64,000 bases of DNA from Simplicispira lacusdiani. Its GTDB lineage: Bacteria > Pseudomonadota > Gammaproteobacteria > Burkholderiales > Burkholderiaceae_C. The stretch is from NCBI RefSeq assembly GCF_003604195.1, contig NZ_QXGR01000006.1, positions 1 through 64,000 of the forward strand. Direction: 5' to 3'. Positions 51,881 to 62,889 of this stretch are shown here, in pieces (position 1 is the first letter of the stretch; each line of letters starts with the position of its first letter). Under the pieces are notes generated by a model. The model saw nothing but the letters and a program-made list of their open reading frames with translations, searched no databases and was not told the DNA's origin. A program made the translations under genes and the position numbers.

Positions 51881-52483
51881 TCAGGGGGCCTCTGCGGGGG
51901 GATCTTCCCAGCCCACGCGGCCCTGGCCGATGTCGTTGATTCGCTGCACGAAGGCGGCGGCCTGGGCCTCGGGCAGACGCAGCCGCAGCGTGACCAGGCT
52001 GCCGTGCCGCACCTCCAGCAATTCCGCGCCAGCGGCGTCGATCTCGCGGCGCAGCAGGCCTTCCTGGGCGTAGGGCACCACGCATTGCAGGGTTTTCATG
52101 CGCTGCAGCGGCACCTTGGGCGCCGTCAGCAGGGCCTGGGCCACGGTGTCGGTGTAGGCGCGCACCAGGCCGCCCGCGCCCAGCTTGACGCCGCCGAAGT
52201 AGCGCACCACGGTGGCCAGCACGCCTTCAAGATCCTGGTGGCGCAGCACGTCGAGCATGGGGCGGCCAGCCGTGCCGCCGGGCTCGCCGTCGTCCACGGC
52301 GGCGGACTGGCCGCCCGCCAGCAGCGCCCAGCAGATGTGGGCGGCGCCGGGGTGCTGTTTCCACAGCGCATCGACATGCGCCTGGGCGCTGGCGCGGTCG
52401 GGCATGGGCTGCACGCAGCCGATGAAGCGGCTTTTCTTGATGATGAGTTCGCTGTGCGCGGGGGCGGCCAGGGTTTGGGGCAT
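51881..52483 (-). CDS. yigZ: YigZ/IMPACT family protein
   Basis: A 200-residue protein of the UPF0029/IMPACT family. The N-terminal domain has SELIIKKSRFIGCVQPM, AHICWALLAGG, VDDGEPGGTAGRPMLDVL and VATVVRYFGGVKLGAGGLVRA-like sequence, the family signature. The C-terminal domain of about 65 residues is ferredoxin-like. In bacteria the role is unclear; eukaryotic IMPACT inhibits the Gcn2 pathway and binds near ribosomes. The ATG is at 52483. The next gene starts 40 bases upstream; it may share a transcript with the phospholipase-like gene. Confidence 0.87.
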   Translation of the reverse strand: MPQTLAAPAHSELIIKKSRFIGCVQPMPDRASAQAHVDALWKQHPGAAHICWALLAGGQSAAVDDGEPGGTAGRPMLDVLRHQDLEGVLATVVRYFGGVKLGAGGLVRAYTDTVAQALLTAPKVPLQRMKTLQCVVPYAQEGLLRREIDAAGAELLEVRHGSLVTLRLRLPEAQAAAFVQRINDIGQGRVGWEDPPAEAP

Positions 52484-52523
52484 GGGGGCGATAGCTTACT
52501 CCGGCCCCACGGCTGCGGCGCGA

Positions 52524-53879
52524 TCAGCGCGGCGCCGCATTGGCCAGAATGCCCCGCACCATGTTGCGGCTGTGCGCGCCAAAGTTGCGCATCAGCGTGG
52601 CGATGGTGGATTCCAGCACCTGGCGGGGCGCGTCGCCCTGGCGGGCGACCTCGGCCACCAGGTCGATGTCCTTGGCATGCACGCCGAAGTCGAAGCCGGG
52701 GTCGTCCACATAGCCCGATGGCACGCTGGCGAGCATCTGGCTGGTCACCGTGGTGCCCAGTCCATGGGCCTGATGCGCCACGGTGTCGCGCGGGTAGGCA
52801 TCGGACCAGGCGGGGTGGCCCGCGTCGGTGCTGGTGTCGCGCAGGGCCAGGTCCACGGCGCCCTGCTGGCGGGCCTGGGCGGCGGCCTGGATCATCTGGC
52901 TCTCGTAGCGCTCCAGCACGAAGTGGCGGTTGGACAGCAGGATCACCATGTCGTTCTTCGCGCCGGGCATGCCCAGCGTGGCCAGCAGGTTGATGCCGAT
53001 GAGCCGCGCGGCCGAGAAACCCGGCGCCAGACTGGCATGGTAGGGCTGGGTCAGGTCCTGCAGGTAGTGCAGCGCCAGCCCCGCGAAGCGCCAGCCCCAG
53101 TAGGGGTGGCCGGTGCGGAAGGCCAGTTCGGACAGGCTGGCGTACTGGTGGATGCGCAGCAACGGGTAGGTGCGCTTCAAGAACCCCGCCGCCATGTAGA
53201 TGACGGGGGATTCGTGGTGGTAGCCCATGTGGAAGGGCGCCTGGGTGGAGAAGCTCAGGTTGGGATTGCCAAAGGGAATCTTGCCGAAGCCGTAGGCGGG
53301 GCCCCATTCCGAGGGGCTGTCCGCCCAGAGGTTGAGGTCCATGCCGTAGTCGGGCTCGTCGCTGGCCGAGGCCAGCACGGCCAGGGGCGCCACGCTCTCG
53401 CCCGGGCGCAGGCGCACGAAGACATGGCCGCCGCCGTCCTTGTCGCGGGCGGGCAGGGCGCTGACGGCGTCGTGCTCCAGCCGCGCGGCGGGGTCCGGGG
53501 CCGGCGCCCAGGGATCGGGCTGCACATAGAGCGCCAGGCGACTTTCGGGCGAAGCGCGCAGCGCCGTCAGGAAGGCCTTGCGCAATGCCTCGGGGCCTTG
53601 CCGAGCCACCTGTGCATCGAAGCGCAGCGGTGCGGGCAGCGGCGGGTAGTGCGCGATGTGGGCCTGTGCCCAGGCGTCCTCGCTGGCGAGCAGGGCCTCG
53701 ACGGGGGCGGCTTGCGCGCGCAGGAAGTCCTCCAGCGGTTCGGCGGCCACGGGCGCGGCCTGGGCCACCTCGGGCAAGGCCTCGAAGGCGCGGTAGCTGG
53801 CCAGGGCGTGGTTGCTCCAGGCGAGCGCGGGGCTGGCGGTGCCCAGGGCCAGCAGGGCGGCGATCAGTATCTTTTGCAT
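52524..53879 (-). CDS. Secreted zinc-dependent phospholipase C / P1 nuclease-like protein
   Basis: A 451-residue exported protein. The signal peptide is MQKILIAALLALGTASPALA, after which the mature protein begins with Trp21 (WSNHALASY), as in bacterial zinc phospholipase C where the N-terminal Trp is a metal ligand. His271-x3-Asp275-x5-His281 in LHYLQDLTQPYH matches the spacing of His118/Asp122/His128 of the B. cereus enzyme, and His319-x3-Glu323 matches His142/Glu146 with a longer loop. Substrate is not known. It is the last gene of a minus-strand unit, 20 bases after the FGGY kinase, with glycerol-phosphate-type genes upstream. Confidence 0.7.
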   Translation of the reverse strand: MQKILIAALLALGTASPALAWSNHALASYRAFEALPEVAQAAPVAAEPLEDFLRAQAAPVEALLASEDAWAQAHIAHYPPLPAPLRFDAQVARQGPEALRKAFLTALRASPESRLALYVQPDPWAPAPDPAARLEHDAVSALPARDKDGGGHVFVRLRPGESVAPLAVLASASDEPDYGMDLNLWADSPSEWGPAYGFGKIPFGNPNLSFSTQAPFHMGYHHESPVIYMAAGFLKRTYPLLRIHQYASLSELAFRTGHPYWGWRFAGLALHYLQDLTQPYHASLAPGFSAARLIGINLLATLGMPGAKNDMVILLSNRHFVLERYESQMIQAAAQARQQGAVDLALRDTSTDAGHPAWSDAYPRDTVAHQAHGLGTTVTSQMLASVPSGYVDDPGFDFGVHAKDIDLVAEVARQGDAPRQVLESTIATLMRNFGAHSRNMVRGILANAAPR

Positions 53880-53899
53880 GGCGGTGCTCCGGATGGAGT

Positions 53900-55462
53900 T
53901 CAGTCCTGTGAAGGGTAGCCGGTGATGGCGCGGATGTCCCGGTACAGGGGCTGCAACCTTTCATACATGCGGCAATAGACGCGCCGGTAGAGCTGCTCGT
54001 AGGTGCGGGCGTGCTCCGGCTCGGGCAGGAACACCTGGCCGGTGCGTGTCATGGCGCGCACGGCGGTGGCGAAGTCGGGGTGCAGCCCCAGGCCCACGCT
54101 GGCGATGATGGCCGCGCCCAGGCCGCTGGTCTCGTACAGGTGCGGGCGCTCGCAGGGCAGGTTGAAGATGTTGGCGGTGATCTGCATGGCCGCGTCGCTC
54201 TGCGAGCCGCCGCCTGACACGCGCACACGCTCGATGCGCGCGCCGCCGCGCTTTTCGATGCGCTCCTTGGCCTCGCGCAGCGCGTAGGCCAGGCCTTCGA
54301 GGATGGCGCGGTACAGGTGGGCGCGGGTGTGCACGTCGCCAAAGCCGATGACGGCACCCTTGGCCTCGGGGCCGGGCACCTTGATGCCGGGGTTCCAGAA
54401 GGGCTGCAGCATCAGGCCCTGCGCGCCGGGGGGCACGGCGTTCACCAGGGCGTCGAACAGGCTCTCGGGCGGCACGCCGCGCTCGTCGGCCAGGCGCTGC
54501 TCGTGCTGGCCGAACTGCTCCTTGAACCAGCTCACCATCCAGAAGCCGCGCGTGATCTGCACCTCGGTGTTGTAGTGGCCCGGCACGGCGGCCTGGTAAG
54601 GCGGGATGAAGGGCGTGGCCTCCAGGTAGCGCGGCGTAGTGGTGTTGATGGTGGCGGCCGTGCCGTAGGACAGGCAGGCGATCTCGGGCGTGAGGCAGCC
54701 CGCGCCGATCACCTCGCAGGCCTTGTCGGCCGCGCCCGCCACGATGGGCAGCCCGGCGGGGATGCCGGTGTCCTGCGCGGCTTGCGGCGTGACGGCGCCA
54801 ATCACCGTGCCCGCAGCCACCAGCTCGGGCAGCATGGACGGGCGCACGGGCAGGGCGTGCCATTTCCAGTCGTGCGGCGGCGCCCAGCGGCCTTTTTTGT
54901 AGTCGAACGGCACGTATCCGACCTGCGAGGCCACTGAATCGACCATGCGCCCCGCCAGGCGCCAGTGCAGGTAGCCCGAGAGCAGCAGGAACTTGTCGGT
55001 GCGCGCCCACAGATCGGGCTGGTGCTGGGCGATCCAGTTGGCCTCGGCCTCGCGCTGGAAGTGGCGCACGGTATCGCGCATGCCGATGGCGGCAAACGCC
55101 GTCTCCCACCACCAGGGCAGGCGCGGGGCCAGCTCGGCGCGGCGCTGGTCCAGCCAGATCATGGAGGGGCGCAGCGGCTGCCCGTCGGCGCCCAGCGACA
55201 CCGTGGTGCCGCGCTGCGTGGTGACGACCACGCCCGCAATCGATTCCTTGGGCACGGAGGTGCTGGCCCACAGGCGCTGGCAGGCCTGGCAGAGCGTTTG
55301 CCAGAAGGCCTCGGGGTCGTTCTCCATCCAGCCGGGCTGGGGGGACTGGTAGGTGGTGATGGGCACCTGTGCCTTGTCCACCAGGTTGCCGTGCAGATCG
55401 AACAGCAGGGCCCGCACGCTCTGGGTGCCGTTGTCGATGGCCAGCAGGTAGGGCTTGGTCAT
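53900..55462 (-). CDS. FGGY-family carbohydrate kinase
   Basis: A 520-residue sugar/polyol kinase. The N-terminal domain begins KPYLLAIDNGTQSVRALLFD, with WLDQRRAELAPRLP. The C-terminal signature region includes GAADKACEVIGAGCLTPEIA, LSYGTAATINTTTP and VSGGGSQSDAAMQITANIFN. The substrate class is open: gluconate, xylulose, glycerol or erythritol kinases share this fold. It lies between the GlpD-like gene and the phospholipase-like gene, 60 bases after the former, with an interspersed repeat in the gap. Possible role is to make a phosphate ester that the GlpD-like enzyme oxidises (inference). Confidence 0.82.
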   Translation of the reverse strand: MTKPYLLAIDNGTQSVRALLFDLHGNLVDKAQVPITTYQSPQPGWMENDPEAFWQTLCQACQRLWASTSVPKESIAGVVVTTQRGTTVSLGADGQPLRPSMIWLDQRRAELAPRLPWWWETAFAAIGMRDTVRHFQREAEANWIAQHQPDLWARTDKFLLLSGYLHWRLAGRMVDSVASQVGYVPFDYKKGRWAPPHDWKWHALPVRPSMLPELVAAGTVIGAVTPQAAQDTGIPAGLPIVAGAADKACEVIGAGCLTPEIACLSYGTAATINTTTPRYLEATPFIPPYQAAVPGHYNTEVQITRGFWMVSWFKEQFGQHEQRLADERGVPPESLFDALVNAVPPGAQGLMLQPFWNPGIKVPGPEAKGAVIGFGDVHTRAHLYRAILEGLAYALREAKERIEKRGGARIERVRVSGGGSQSDAAMQITANIFNLPCERPHLYETSGLGAAIIASVGLGLHPDFATAVRAMTRTGQVFLPEPEHARTYEQLYRRVYCRMYERLQPLYRDIRAITGYPSQD

Positions 55463-55482
55463 GGGGTCTCCTGGAGTCGATT

Positions 55483-55547
55483 GCTATTTTTTTGATAGCT
55501 TATTGCGCATAATGGATAAGCGCTAGAGGCTAATTTTGTTTAAATCC
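55483..55547 (+). repeat. Interspersed palindromic repeat at the end of the GlpD-like gene
   Basis: It runs gctatttttttgatagc, ttattgcgcataatgg, ataagcgctagaggctaatt, taaatcc. It fills the gap between the kinase start and the GlpD-like stop and encodes the last residues (DLNKISL) of the latter, so the dehydrogenase now ends within the repeat. Confidence 0.72.
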
Positions 55548-57118
55548 GGTAGCTGGTAATGGGCGGCGACCAGTTCGCGGTAGCGGGCGATTTCTGTATC
55601 CCAGCGCGCATCGCTCCAACCCAGGTGGGGCGCGCACCGCAGGCGGATGCGCTCCAGCAGTGCCAGCGCTCCGTTCGGCAGCAGCAGCCCCAACCGCGTG
55701 CGGCGCAGCAGCAGGTCGTCCAGGTGCTCCACGGCCTCGTGGCGGGCGGCCAGGGGCAGCTCGATCCACAGCGTCTGCGTGCCGGGGATGCATTCCAGGT
55801 CTTCAGCGTGCGCATCGGCGCACAGGTGGGCGGCCAGGCTGCCGTAGCGTGCCAGCAGGCGCTGGCGCACGGCGGGGCTCCAGCGCGGGTTCAGGGGGCC
55901 GGCGGGGGTGAACAGTGGCGTTTCGTTGCGCGCGAAGGGTTGGCCCACATGCGGCGCGGCCAGGGCCAGCGCGTCCTGCGCCATCAGGCGGAAGGTGGTG
56001 AGCTTGCCGCCGGTCAGCGTGACCAGGCCCGATTCGTCCCGCACCACATGGTCGCGCGTGGCCTTGGAGGCGTTCTTCTGGCCGTCATCAATGACCGGGC
56101 GCACACCGGCATAGCAGGCGCTGATGTCGCTCGGGGTGAGCTGGGCACCGGGAAACTGGTCGTTCACGGCCTCGATGAGGTAACCGACCTCGGCCGGGGT
56201 GATGCTGGCCTCAAGATCGAGCGAGCCTGGGTGGTCCAGGTCGGTGGTGCCGATCAGCGTGGCGCCCTCCCAGGGGTAGAGGAAGACCGGGCGGCCGTCG
56301 CGTGGGTGCATGAGGCTGATGCTTTGCGCCACCGGCAGGCGCCAGAACGGCACGAGCAGGTGGCTGCCGCGCAGCGGGCGCAGCAGGGGTGCGCCGCCCA
56401 CGCCCGCGCGCAGCCGGTCGGCCCAGGCGCCGGTGGCGTTGACCACGCAGCGCGCGCGCACGGTGTGGGTGCGCCCATCCAGCGCGTCCTGCAGTTCCAG
56501 GCCCGCCACGCGGCCGTTTTCCAGCCGCAGCCCGCGCGCGGCCAGGTAGTTGAGCGTGGTGGCGCCCAGCAGCCGTGCTTCCTGCAGCACGCGCAGCACC
56601 AGGCGGGCGTCGTCGGTCTTGGCGTCCTGGAACACCAGCGCGCCGCGCAGGCCGGGTGGCGCCAGGCCCGGTGCCAGCGCCTGCGTGGTGGCCAGGCCGG
56701 CATGGAAGTGGCCGCGCTGCCCTGCCATGAGGTCGTACACCGCCAGTCCGGCCTGCATCAGCCAGCGCCCGGGCTTGCGGCCGGGGCAGTCGGCGAACAG
56801 GAAGCTTTGCGGTTCCACCAGGCCCGGGGCCTCGCGCAGCAGGCGGTTGCGCTCGCGCACCGAATGCAGGGTGGTCTTGAGGTCGCCCTCCTTGAGGTAG
56901 CGCAGACCGCCGTGCACCAGTTTCGACGAACGGCTGGACGTGCCCCAGGCGAAGTCGCGCTGCTCCACCAGCAGCACGCGCCAGCCCAGCCGCGCCGCCT
57001 GCTGCGCCACACCCGCGCCGGTGATGCCGCCGCCGATGACGGCCAGGTCCCATTCCTGCGCCGCGAGCCGGGCCAGCGCCTCGGCGCGCGCGGGGCAGGC
57101 GCCCATCAATCCGCCCAT
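55523..57118 (-). CDS. Glycerol-3-phosphate dehydrogenase-like flavoprotein (GlpD type)
   Basis: A 531-residue FAD enzyme. It has the FAD fingerprint EWDLAVIGGGITGAGVAQQAA, the GlpD block FAWGTSSRSSKLVHGGLRYL, GTTDLDHPGSLDLEASITPA and GLVTLTGGKLTTFRLMAQDA. GlpD enzymes oxidise glycerol 3-phosphate to dihydroxyacetone phosphate at the membrane. The start 57118 overlaps the upstream stop by 13 bases; 57106 (overlap TGATG) is an equally possible start. The last residues come from the interspersed repeat. With an alkyl-DHAP-synthase-like and an FGGY kinase gene around it, an unusual glycerol-type substrate is likely, e.g. erythritol phosphate. Confidence 0.82.
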   Translation of the reverse strand: MGGLMGACPARAEALARLAAQEWDLAVIGGGITGAGVAQQAARLGWRVLLVEQRDFAWGTSSRSSKLVHGGLRYLKEGDLKTTLHSVRERNRLLREAPGLVEPQSFLFADCPGRKPGRWLMQAGLAVYDLMAGQRGHFHAGLATTQALAPGLAPPGLRGALVFQDAKTDDARLVLRVLQEARLLGATTLNYLAARGLRLENGRVAGLELQDALDGRTHTVRARCVVNATGAWADRLRAGVGGAPLLRPLRGSHLLVPFWRLPVAQSISLMHPRDGRPVFLYPWEGATLIGTTDLDHPGSLDLEASITPAEVGYLIEAVNDQFPGAQLTPSDISACYAGVRPVIDDGQKNASKATRDHVVRDESGLVTLTGGKLTTFRLMAQDALALAAPHVGQPFARNETPLFTPAGPLNPRWSPAVRQRLLARYGSLAAHLCADAHAEDLECIPGTQTLWIELPLAARHEAVEHLDDLLLRRTRLGLLLPNGALALLERIRLRCAPHLGWSDARWDTEIARYRELVAAHYQLPDLNKISL

Positions 57119-58722
57119 GGCCCGCCATCCTGCAGCAGCTTGCCGGGGTTCATGATGCCGTGCGGGTCGAACTGGCGGCACAGTCCGGCCAGCGTCGCCA
57201 TGCCCAGCGGGCCTTTTTCGTCCGCGAGGTGCGCGGCATGGTCGCGCCCCACGCCGTGCTGGTGGCTCACGGTGCCGCCGTGCGCGGCGATGGCGCGGGC
57301 CACGGCGATCTTGAGCTTTTTCCAGCGCTCGAAATTGGGCGCGAAACCGCCCGGCGCCGTGGGCCAGACGTACTGCGCATAGATGCTGCTGCCCTGCGGG
57401 TAGACATGCGAGAGGTGGGTGAAGGCGTGCACCGGCTCGCCGAATGTGGCGAACACGTCGCGCGCGGCCTGCTCCATCGCGTGCATCAGCGGCTTGACCT
57501 GGGGCCAGTCCACCGCCGTCTCGATGGTGTCCACGCTGTAGCCCAGGTCCCACAGCGTGTTGCGCAGGTAGGGGCCACGGAAGCGGTTGGCCGCCCATTT
57601 GCCGCCCATGGCCGGGCCGATGTAGACGGCGCCGTGGCGGCCCAGCAGCTTGCGCGCCTCGCGCAGCGCATGGCGCGCGGTGGCGGGGTCGGCGGTCACG
57701 CCGAGCATCAGCAGGCACTTGCCCTCGCCGCAGCCGCGCCAACCCAGGTAGCGCTCCAGCAGGGCGATCAGGCGCTCGTGGCCGGCGAGGCTCAGGTTGG
57801 TCTCGGTCTCGATGGCGTTGGACAGGCGCAGCATCGACAGCGGCAGGCGCCGCTGCACCAGCGCGCGCACGGCGGCCTCGGCGCTGTCCCAGTCGGGCAG
57901 GAAGAGGGCGTGGAAGCTCTCGTGCCCGGGCAGGGGCGAGACGCGCACCGTGGCCTCGGTGAGGATGCCAAAGCGCCCCTCGGAGCCGAGCACGATTTCG
58001 CGCAGGTCGGGCCCCGCGCTGGAGGCAGGCAGGGTGGGCAGCACCAGTGGGCCCACGGGGGTCTCCATGCGGCCGCCCGCGAACAACTGCTCGATGCGCC
58101 CATAGCGCAGCGACTGCTGGCCGCTGGAGCGTGTGACCACCCAGCCGCCCACGGTGGAGTATTCAAACGACTGCGGAAAATGCCCCAGGGTGTAGCCTTG
58201 CGCGCGCAACTGCGACTCCACCAGGGGCCCCGGCGTGCCCGCGCCGAAGGTGGCGAGCTGGCTGGTTTTGTCCAGGTGCAGCAGACGGTTCATGCGCGTG
58301 AGGTTCATCGAGAGGATGGGCCGCTCGCCCAGCGGGCAGTCGAGGTGGCCCGACACGCTGGTGCCGCCCGCGAACGGGATCACCGTCCAGCGCTGGGCGT
58401 GCGCCAGATCGAGCAGCGCGCGCACCTGCTCGCCCGACTCGGGAAAGGCCACGCCATCGGGCACCGGGGGCAGGTGGCCGAAGCGCTTCTTGATCCAGTC
58501 GGAGTAGCTTTCGCCCAGCGCCACGGAAAGGCGCGCCGAGGGCCCGCGTTCGATCAGTGGGTGCTCCGGCAGGCGCGAGGCCGGAATGCGCGCCAACAGG
58601 GCCTCGCGCGTGGCATCCTGCCCGGGCCGCCCCGGCCCGAGGCGTTCTGCCAGCATGGCGCGGGCGCCTTCGCCCAGGTTCATCGAGGTGGCGTCGTCGC
58701 CCCAGCCGTTCCAGCGTCGCAT
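57106..58722 (-). CDS. FAD-binding oxidase, alkyldihydroxyacetonephosphate synthase-like
   Basis: A 538-residue flavoprotein of the FAD-linked oxidase (VAO) family, closest in pattern to AGPS/DLD proteins. RFGHLPPVPDGVAFPESGEQ leads into the FAD-binding PFAGGTSVSGHL and the QSFEYSTVGGWVVTRSSGQQ block. The C-terminus has SHQHGVGRDHAAHLADEKG and DPHGIMNPGKLLQ. AGPS makes ether-lipid precursors in eukaryotes; bacterial relatives often oxidise 2-hydroxyacids. The start MRRWNGWGDDAT at 58722 follows the predicted -10 by 28 bases. It is the first gene of the four-gene unit and diverges from an AraC regulator. Confidence 0.78.
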   Translation of the reverse strand: MRRWNGWGDDATSMNLGEGARAMLAERLGPGRPGQDATREALLARIPASRLPEHPLIERGPSARLSVALGESYSDWIKKRFGHLPPVPDGVAFPESGEQVRALLDLAHAQRWTVIPFAGGTSVSGHLDCPLGERPILSMNLTRMNRLLHLDKTSQLATFGAGTPGPLVESQLRAQGYTLGHFPQSFEYSTVGGWVVTRSSGQQSLRYGRIEQLFAGGRMETPVGPLVLPTLPASSAGPDLREIVLGSEGRFGILTEATVRVSPLPGHESFHALFLPDWDSAEAAVRALVQRRLPLSMLRLSNAIETETNLSLAGHERLIALLERYLGWRGCGEGKCLLMLGVTADPATARHALREARKLLGRHGAVYIGPAMGGKWAANRFRGPYLRNTLWDLGYSVDTIETAVDWPQVKPLMHAMEQAARDVFATFGEPVHAFTHLSHVYPQGSSIYAQYVWPTAPGGFAPNFERWKKLKIAVARAIAAHGGTVSHQHGVGRDHAAHLADEKGPLGMATLAGLCRQFDPHGIMNPGKLLQDGGPWAD

Positions 58723-58749
58723 GAATGCATACTCCCGTGTTTGAGCGCC

Positions 58750-58755
58750 ACTGTA
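58750..58755 (-). promoter_or_regulatory. -10-like TACAGT of the AGPS-GlpD-kinase operon
   Basis: On the minus strand TACAGT occupies 58755-58750, 28 bases before the ATG at 58722. A good -35 is not visible, consistent with need for the divergent AraC activator, whose own start is at 58785. Confidence 0.4.
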
Positions 58756-58784
58756 GGCGCGAGCCGCCCATTTGCCATTCCGCA

Positions 58785-59831
58785 ATGCCGCCAACCGATT
58801 GTTCGATCACGCCAAACGTGCCGCCATCGCGTGTCGTGGGCCCCTATGCGCGCACGCTGTGGGACGCCGCGCACGCCGAGGGCGTGCCACCGGCGGACCT
58901 GGTCCGGGCGCTGGGCCAGGATGCGCCGGGCGAGCAGGACGTGCCCGTGGCCGCCTACCTCGCGCTGCTGCAGCGTGCGCTGGCGCATGCCGGGCCGGGC
59001 TTCGGCTGGCGCCTGGGGCAAAGTGTCAAGCCCACCACCTACGGCGTCAACGGCATCCTGCTGCTGGCCTGCCCCACGCTGGGCGAGGCCCTGGCCCGGG
59101 TGCTGCGCTTCGAGTCGCTGGTGCATGACCTGGGGCGCTCGTCCTTCGCGCGGCATGGCGACACGGTGGAATATGCCTGGCGCAACGACTGGGCCGGCCA
59201 CCCGGCGGCCGACGCGCTGGCCGAGTCGGTGTTCTCGGGCATCCAGACCTGCGCGCAGTGGCTGGTGGGCCAGCCCATCGCCGGCTTCGGCCTCGAATTC
59301 ATGCACCGGCGCGACGACGCCACCGCGCAGGCCATCGCCCAGGCCAGCGGCGCGCGGGTGCGCTGGGGCTGCGCGGCGCACCGCGCCGTGTTCCCGGCGG
59401 CGCTGTTGGATCTGCCCATCCCCCAGGCCAACAAGGCCCTGCTGCCGCTCTTGCAGCGCCATGCCGACGAGCTGCTGCAGGCGCGCCACCCGCGCGAGAG
59501 CGGCACCGTGGCCCAGGTGCGCCAGTGCATCTCGGGCCGGCTGGGGCAGGGCGCCGTCAAGCTGGCCGACGTGGCGCGCGACCTGAACCTGTCCACGCGC
59601 ACCCTGCAGCGCCGCCTGGCGGAGGCCGGCGTGGCCTACCAGGCGCTGCTCGACGCCACGCGGCACGAGCTGGCCTGCCACTACCTGGCCACCTCGGCCA
59701 TGCCCATTGCCGAGGTGGGCTACCTGCTGGGCTACCAGGAGCCCACGGCCTTCCACCACGCCTTCAAGCAATGGCAGGGGCAGGGGCCGGGGCAGTACCG
59801 GGCGCAAGCCCGGCCCGCCGGCGCCGGCTGA
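58785..59831 (+). CDS. AraC-family regulator (arabinose-binding-like N-terminus)
   Basis: A 348-residue regulator. Residues about 20-210 match the large N-terminal domain of OruR/ArgR-type AraC proteins (VVGPYARTLWDAAHAEGVPP, RLGQSVKPTTYGVNGILLLA, SFARHGDTVEYAWRN). The HTH pair is VKLADVARDLNLSTRTLQRR and MPIAEVGYLLGYQEPTAFHH, followed by AFKQWQGQGPGQYR. The start 58785 is the ATG closest to the conserved part; a longer reading begins at 58725 but would overlap the divergent promoter. It probably activates the AGPS-GlpD-kinase-phospholipase unit on the other strand. Confidence 0.8.
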   Translation: MPPTDCSITPNVPPSRVVGPYARTLWDAAHAEGVPPADLVRALGQDAPGEQDVPVAAYLALLQRALAHAGPGFGWRLGQSVKPTTYGVNGILLLACPTLGEALARVLRFESLVHDLGRSSFARHGDTVEYAWRNDWAGHPAADALAESVFSGIQTCAQWLVGQPIAGFGLEFMHRRDDATAQAIAQASGARVRWGCAAHRAVFPAALLDLPIPQANKALLPLLQRHADELLQARHPRESGTVAQVRQCISGRLGQGAVKLADVARDLNLSTRTLQRRLAEAGVAYQALLDATRHELACHYLATSAMPIAEVGYLLGYQEPTAFHHAFKQWQGQGPGQYRAQARPAGAG

Positions 59832-59845
59832 GCCGCGCGGCGGGT

Positions 59846-59861
59846 TGTGATTTCCATCACG
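59846..59861. promoter_or_regulatory. CRP-like palindrome
   Basis: TGTGA-tttcca-TCACG (59846-59861) matches the CRP/Vfr consensus TGTGA-N6-TCACA in nine of ten positions. It lies just after the AraC stop and about 90 bases upstream of the TACACT -10 before the next small gene. Whether it is functional is unknown. Confidence 0.35.
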
Positions 59862-59944
59862 CCCGCGGACATTTCGCGTGGGGTGCCCGCGCCATGAGGC
59901 TGCGCGGTGTGCGTTCTGTCACACGCCTGTACGGCTTGTCTTCC

Positions 59945-59950
59945 TACACT
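59945..59950 (+). promoter_or_regulatory. -10-like TACACT before small hypothetical gene
   Basis: TACACT at 59945-59950 lies 61 bases before the ATG at 60011. It resembles the TACAGT/TACACT hexamers found before other genes here. Confidence 0.35.
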
Positions 59951-60010
59951 GGGCCTTGCTTCGCGCACCTACGCTGTCGTGCACGCCCCACTTCCCAGGA
60001 AAGCCCTCCC

Positions 60011-60208
60011 ATGCTCGCAATCCCTCTCGCCGCCCCCCTGCAGCAGTCCCTGGCCAGCCATGTCTTCGGCCGCCTGATCGCGCGCACGCCGCCGGCCCGT
60101 GCCGCTGCCGCGCCGGTCGAGGCCAGCGCCACGCCCGCCATGCCGGAGCCGCTGGAGGAAGAGCTGCCCGACCTGGCCCAGCGCGTGCGCGAACTCGGCG
60201 AGTGGTGA
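60011..60208 (+). CDS. Small hypothetical protein
   Basis: A 65-residue open frame beginning MLAIPLAAPLQQSLASHVFG, with an Ala/Pro-rich middle (ARTPPARAAAAPVEASATPA) and an acidic end (EELPDLAQRVRELGEW). I do not recognise it. A promoter-like TACACT lies upstream and no gene overlaps, but ribosome-binding sequence before the ATG (aagccctccc) is poor. It may be a real short cytoplasmic protein. The gap to the radical SAM gene holds a repeat. Confidence 0.45.
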   Translation: MLAIPLAAPLQQSLASHVFGRLIARTPPARAAAAPVEASATPAMPEPLEEELPDLAQRVRELGEW

Positions 60209-60233
60209 TCGGGCTTCCCAGTCGACGCGGATA

Positions 60234-60301
60234 GCTATCAAAATAGTAGCTTTTAGCGCCCTGTGGGCGGGCGAAAAGGCCATTTTTCCCTTGCGAAATC
60301 C
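60234..60301 (+). repeat. Interspersed palindromic repeat before ygiQ
   Basis: It reads gctatcaaaatagtagc, ttttagcgccctgtggg, gggcgaaaaggcc, attttt then ttgcgaaatcc. All parts of the family element are present in the plus orientation. It lies 120 bases before the ygiQ start, within its leader or just upstream. Confidence 0.72.
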
Positions 60302-60420
60302 GCACAACACCTGCTCGGTGTGGGGGCAAGTGTCCCGGGGTGCGGATTTTGGGGGTGCGTCGTAAAATCGAGGGTTATCCCCACAAGAGCGCCGCCGTTG
60401 CCGCATGGCCGCCCACCCCC

Positions 60421-62868
<2,448 letters not shown>

Positions 62869-62889
62869 ACGCTAGCGCGCGCCGCTTGC

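Noticed and set aside
57160..59586. An 808-codon plus-strand frame opposite the AGPS-like gene
   Set aside because: Its first two thirds are antisense to a flavoprotein and the rest is out of frame with the AraC regulator; no domain is visible.
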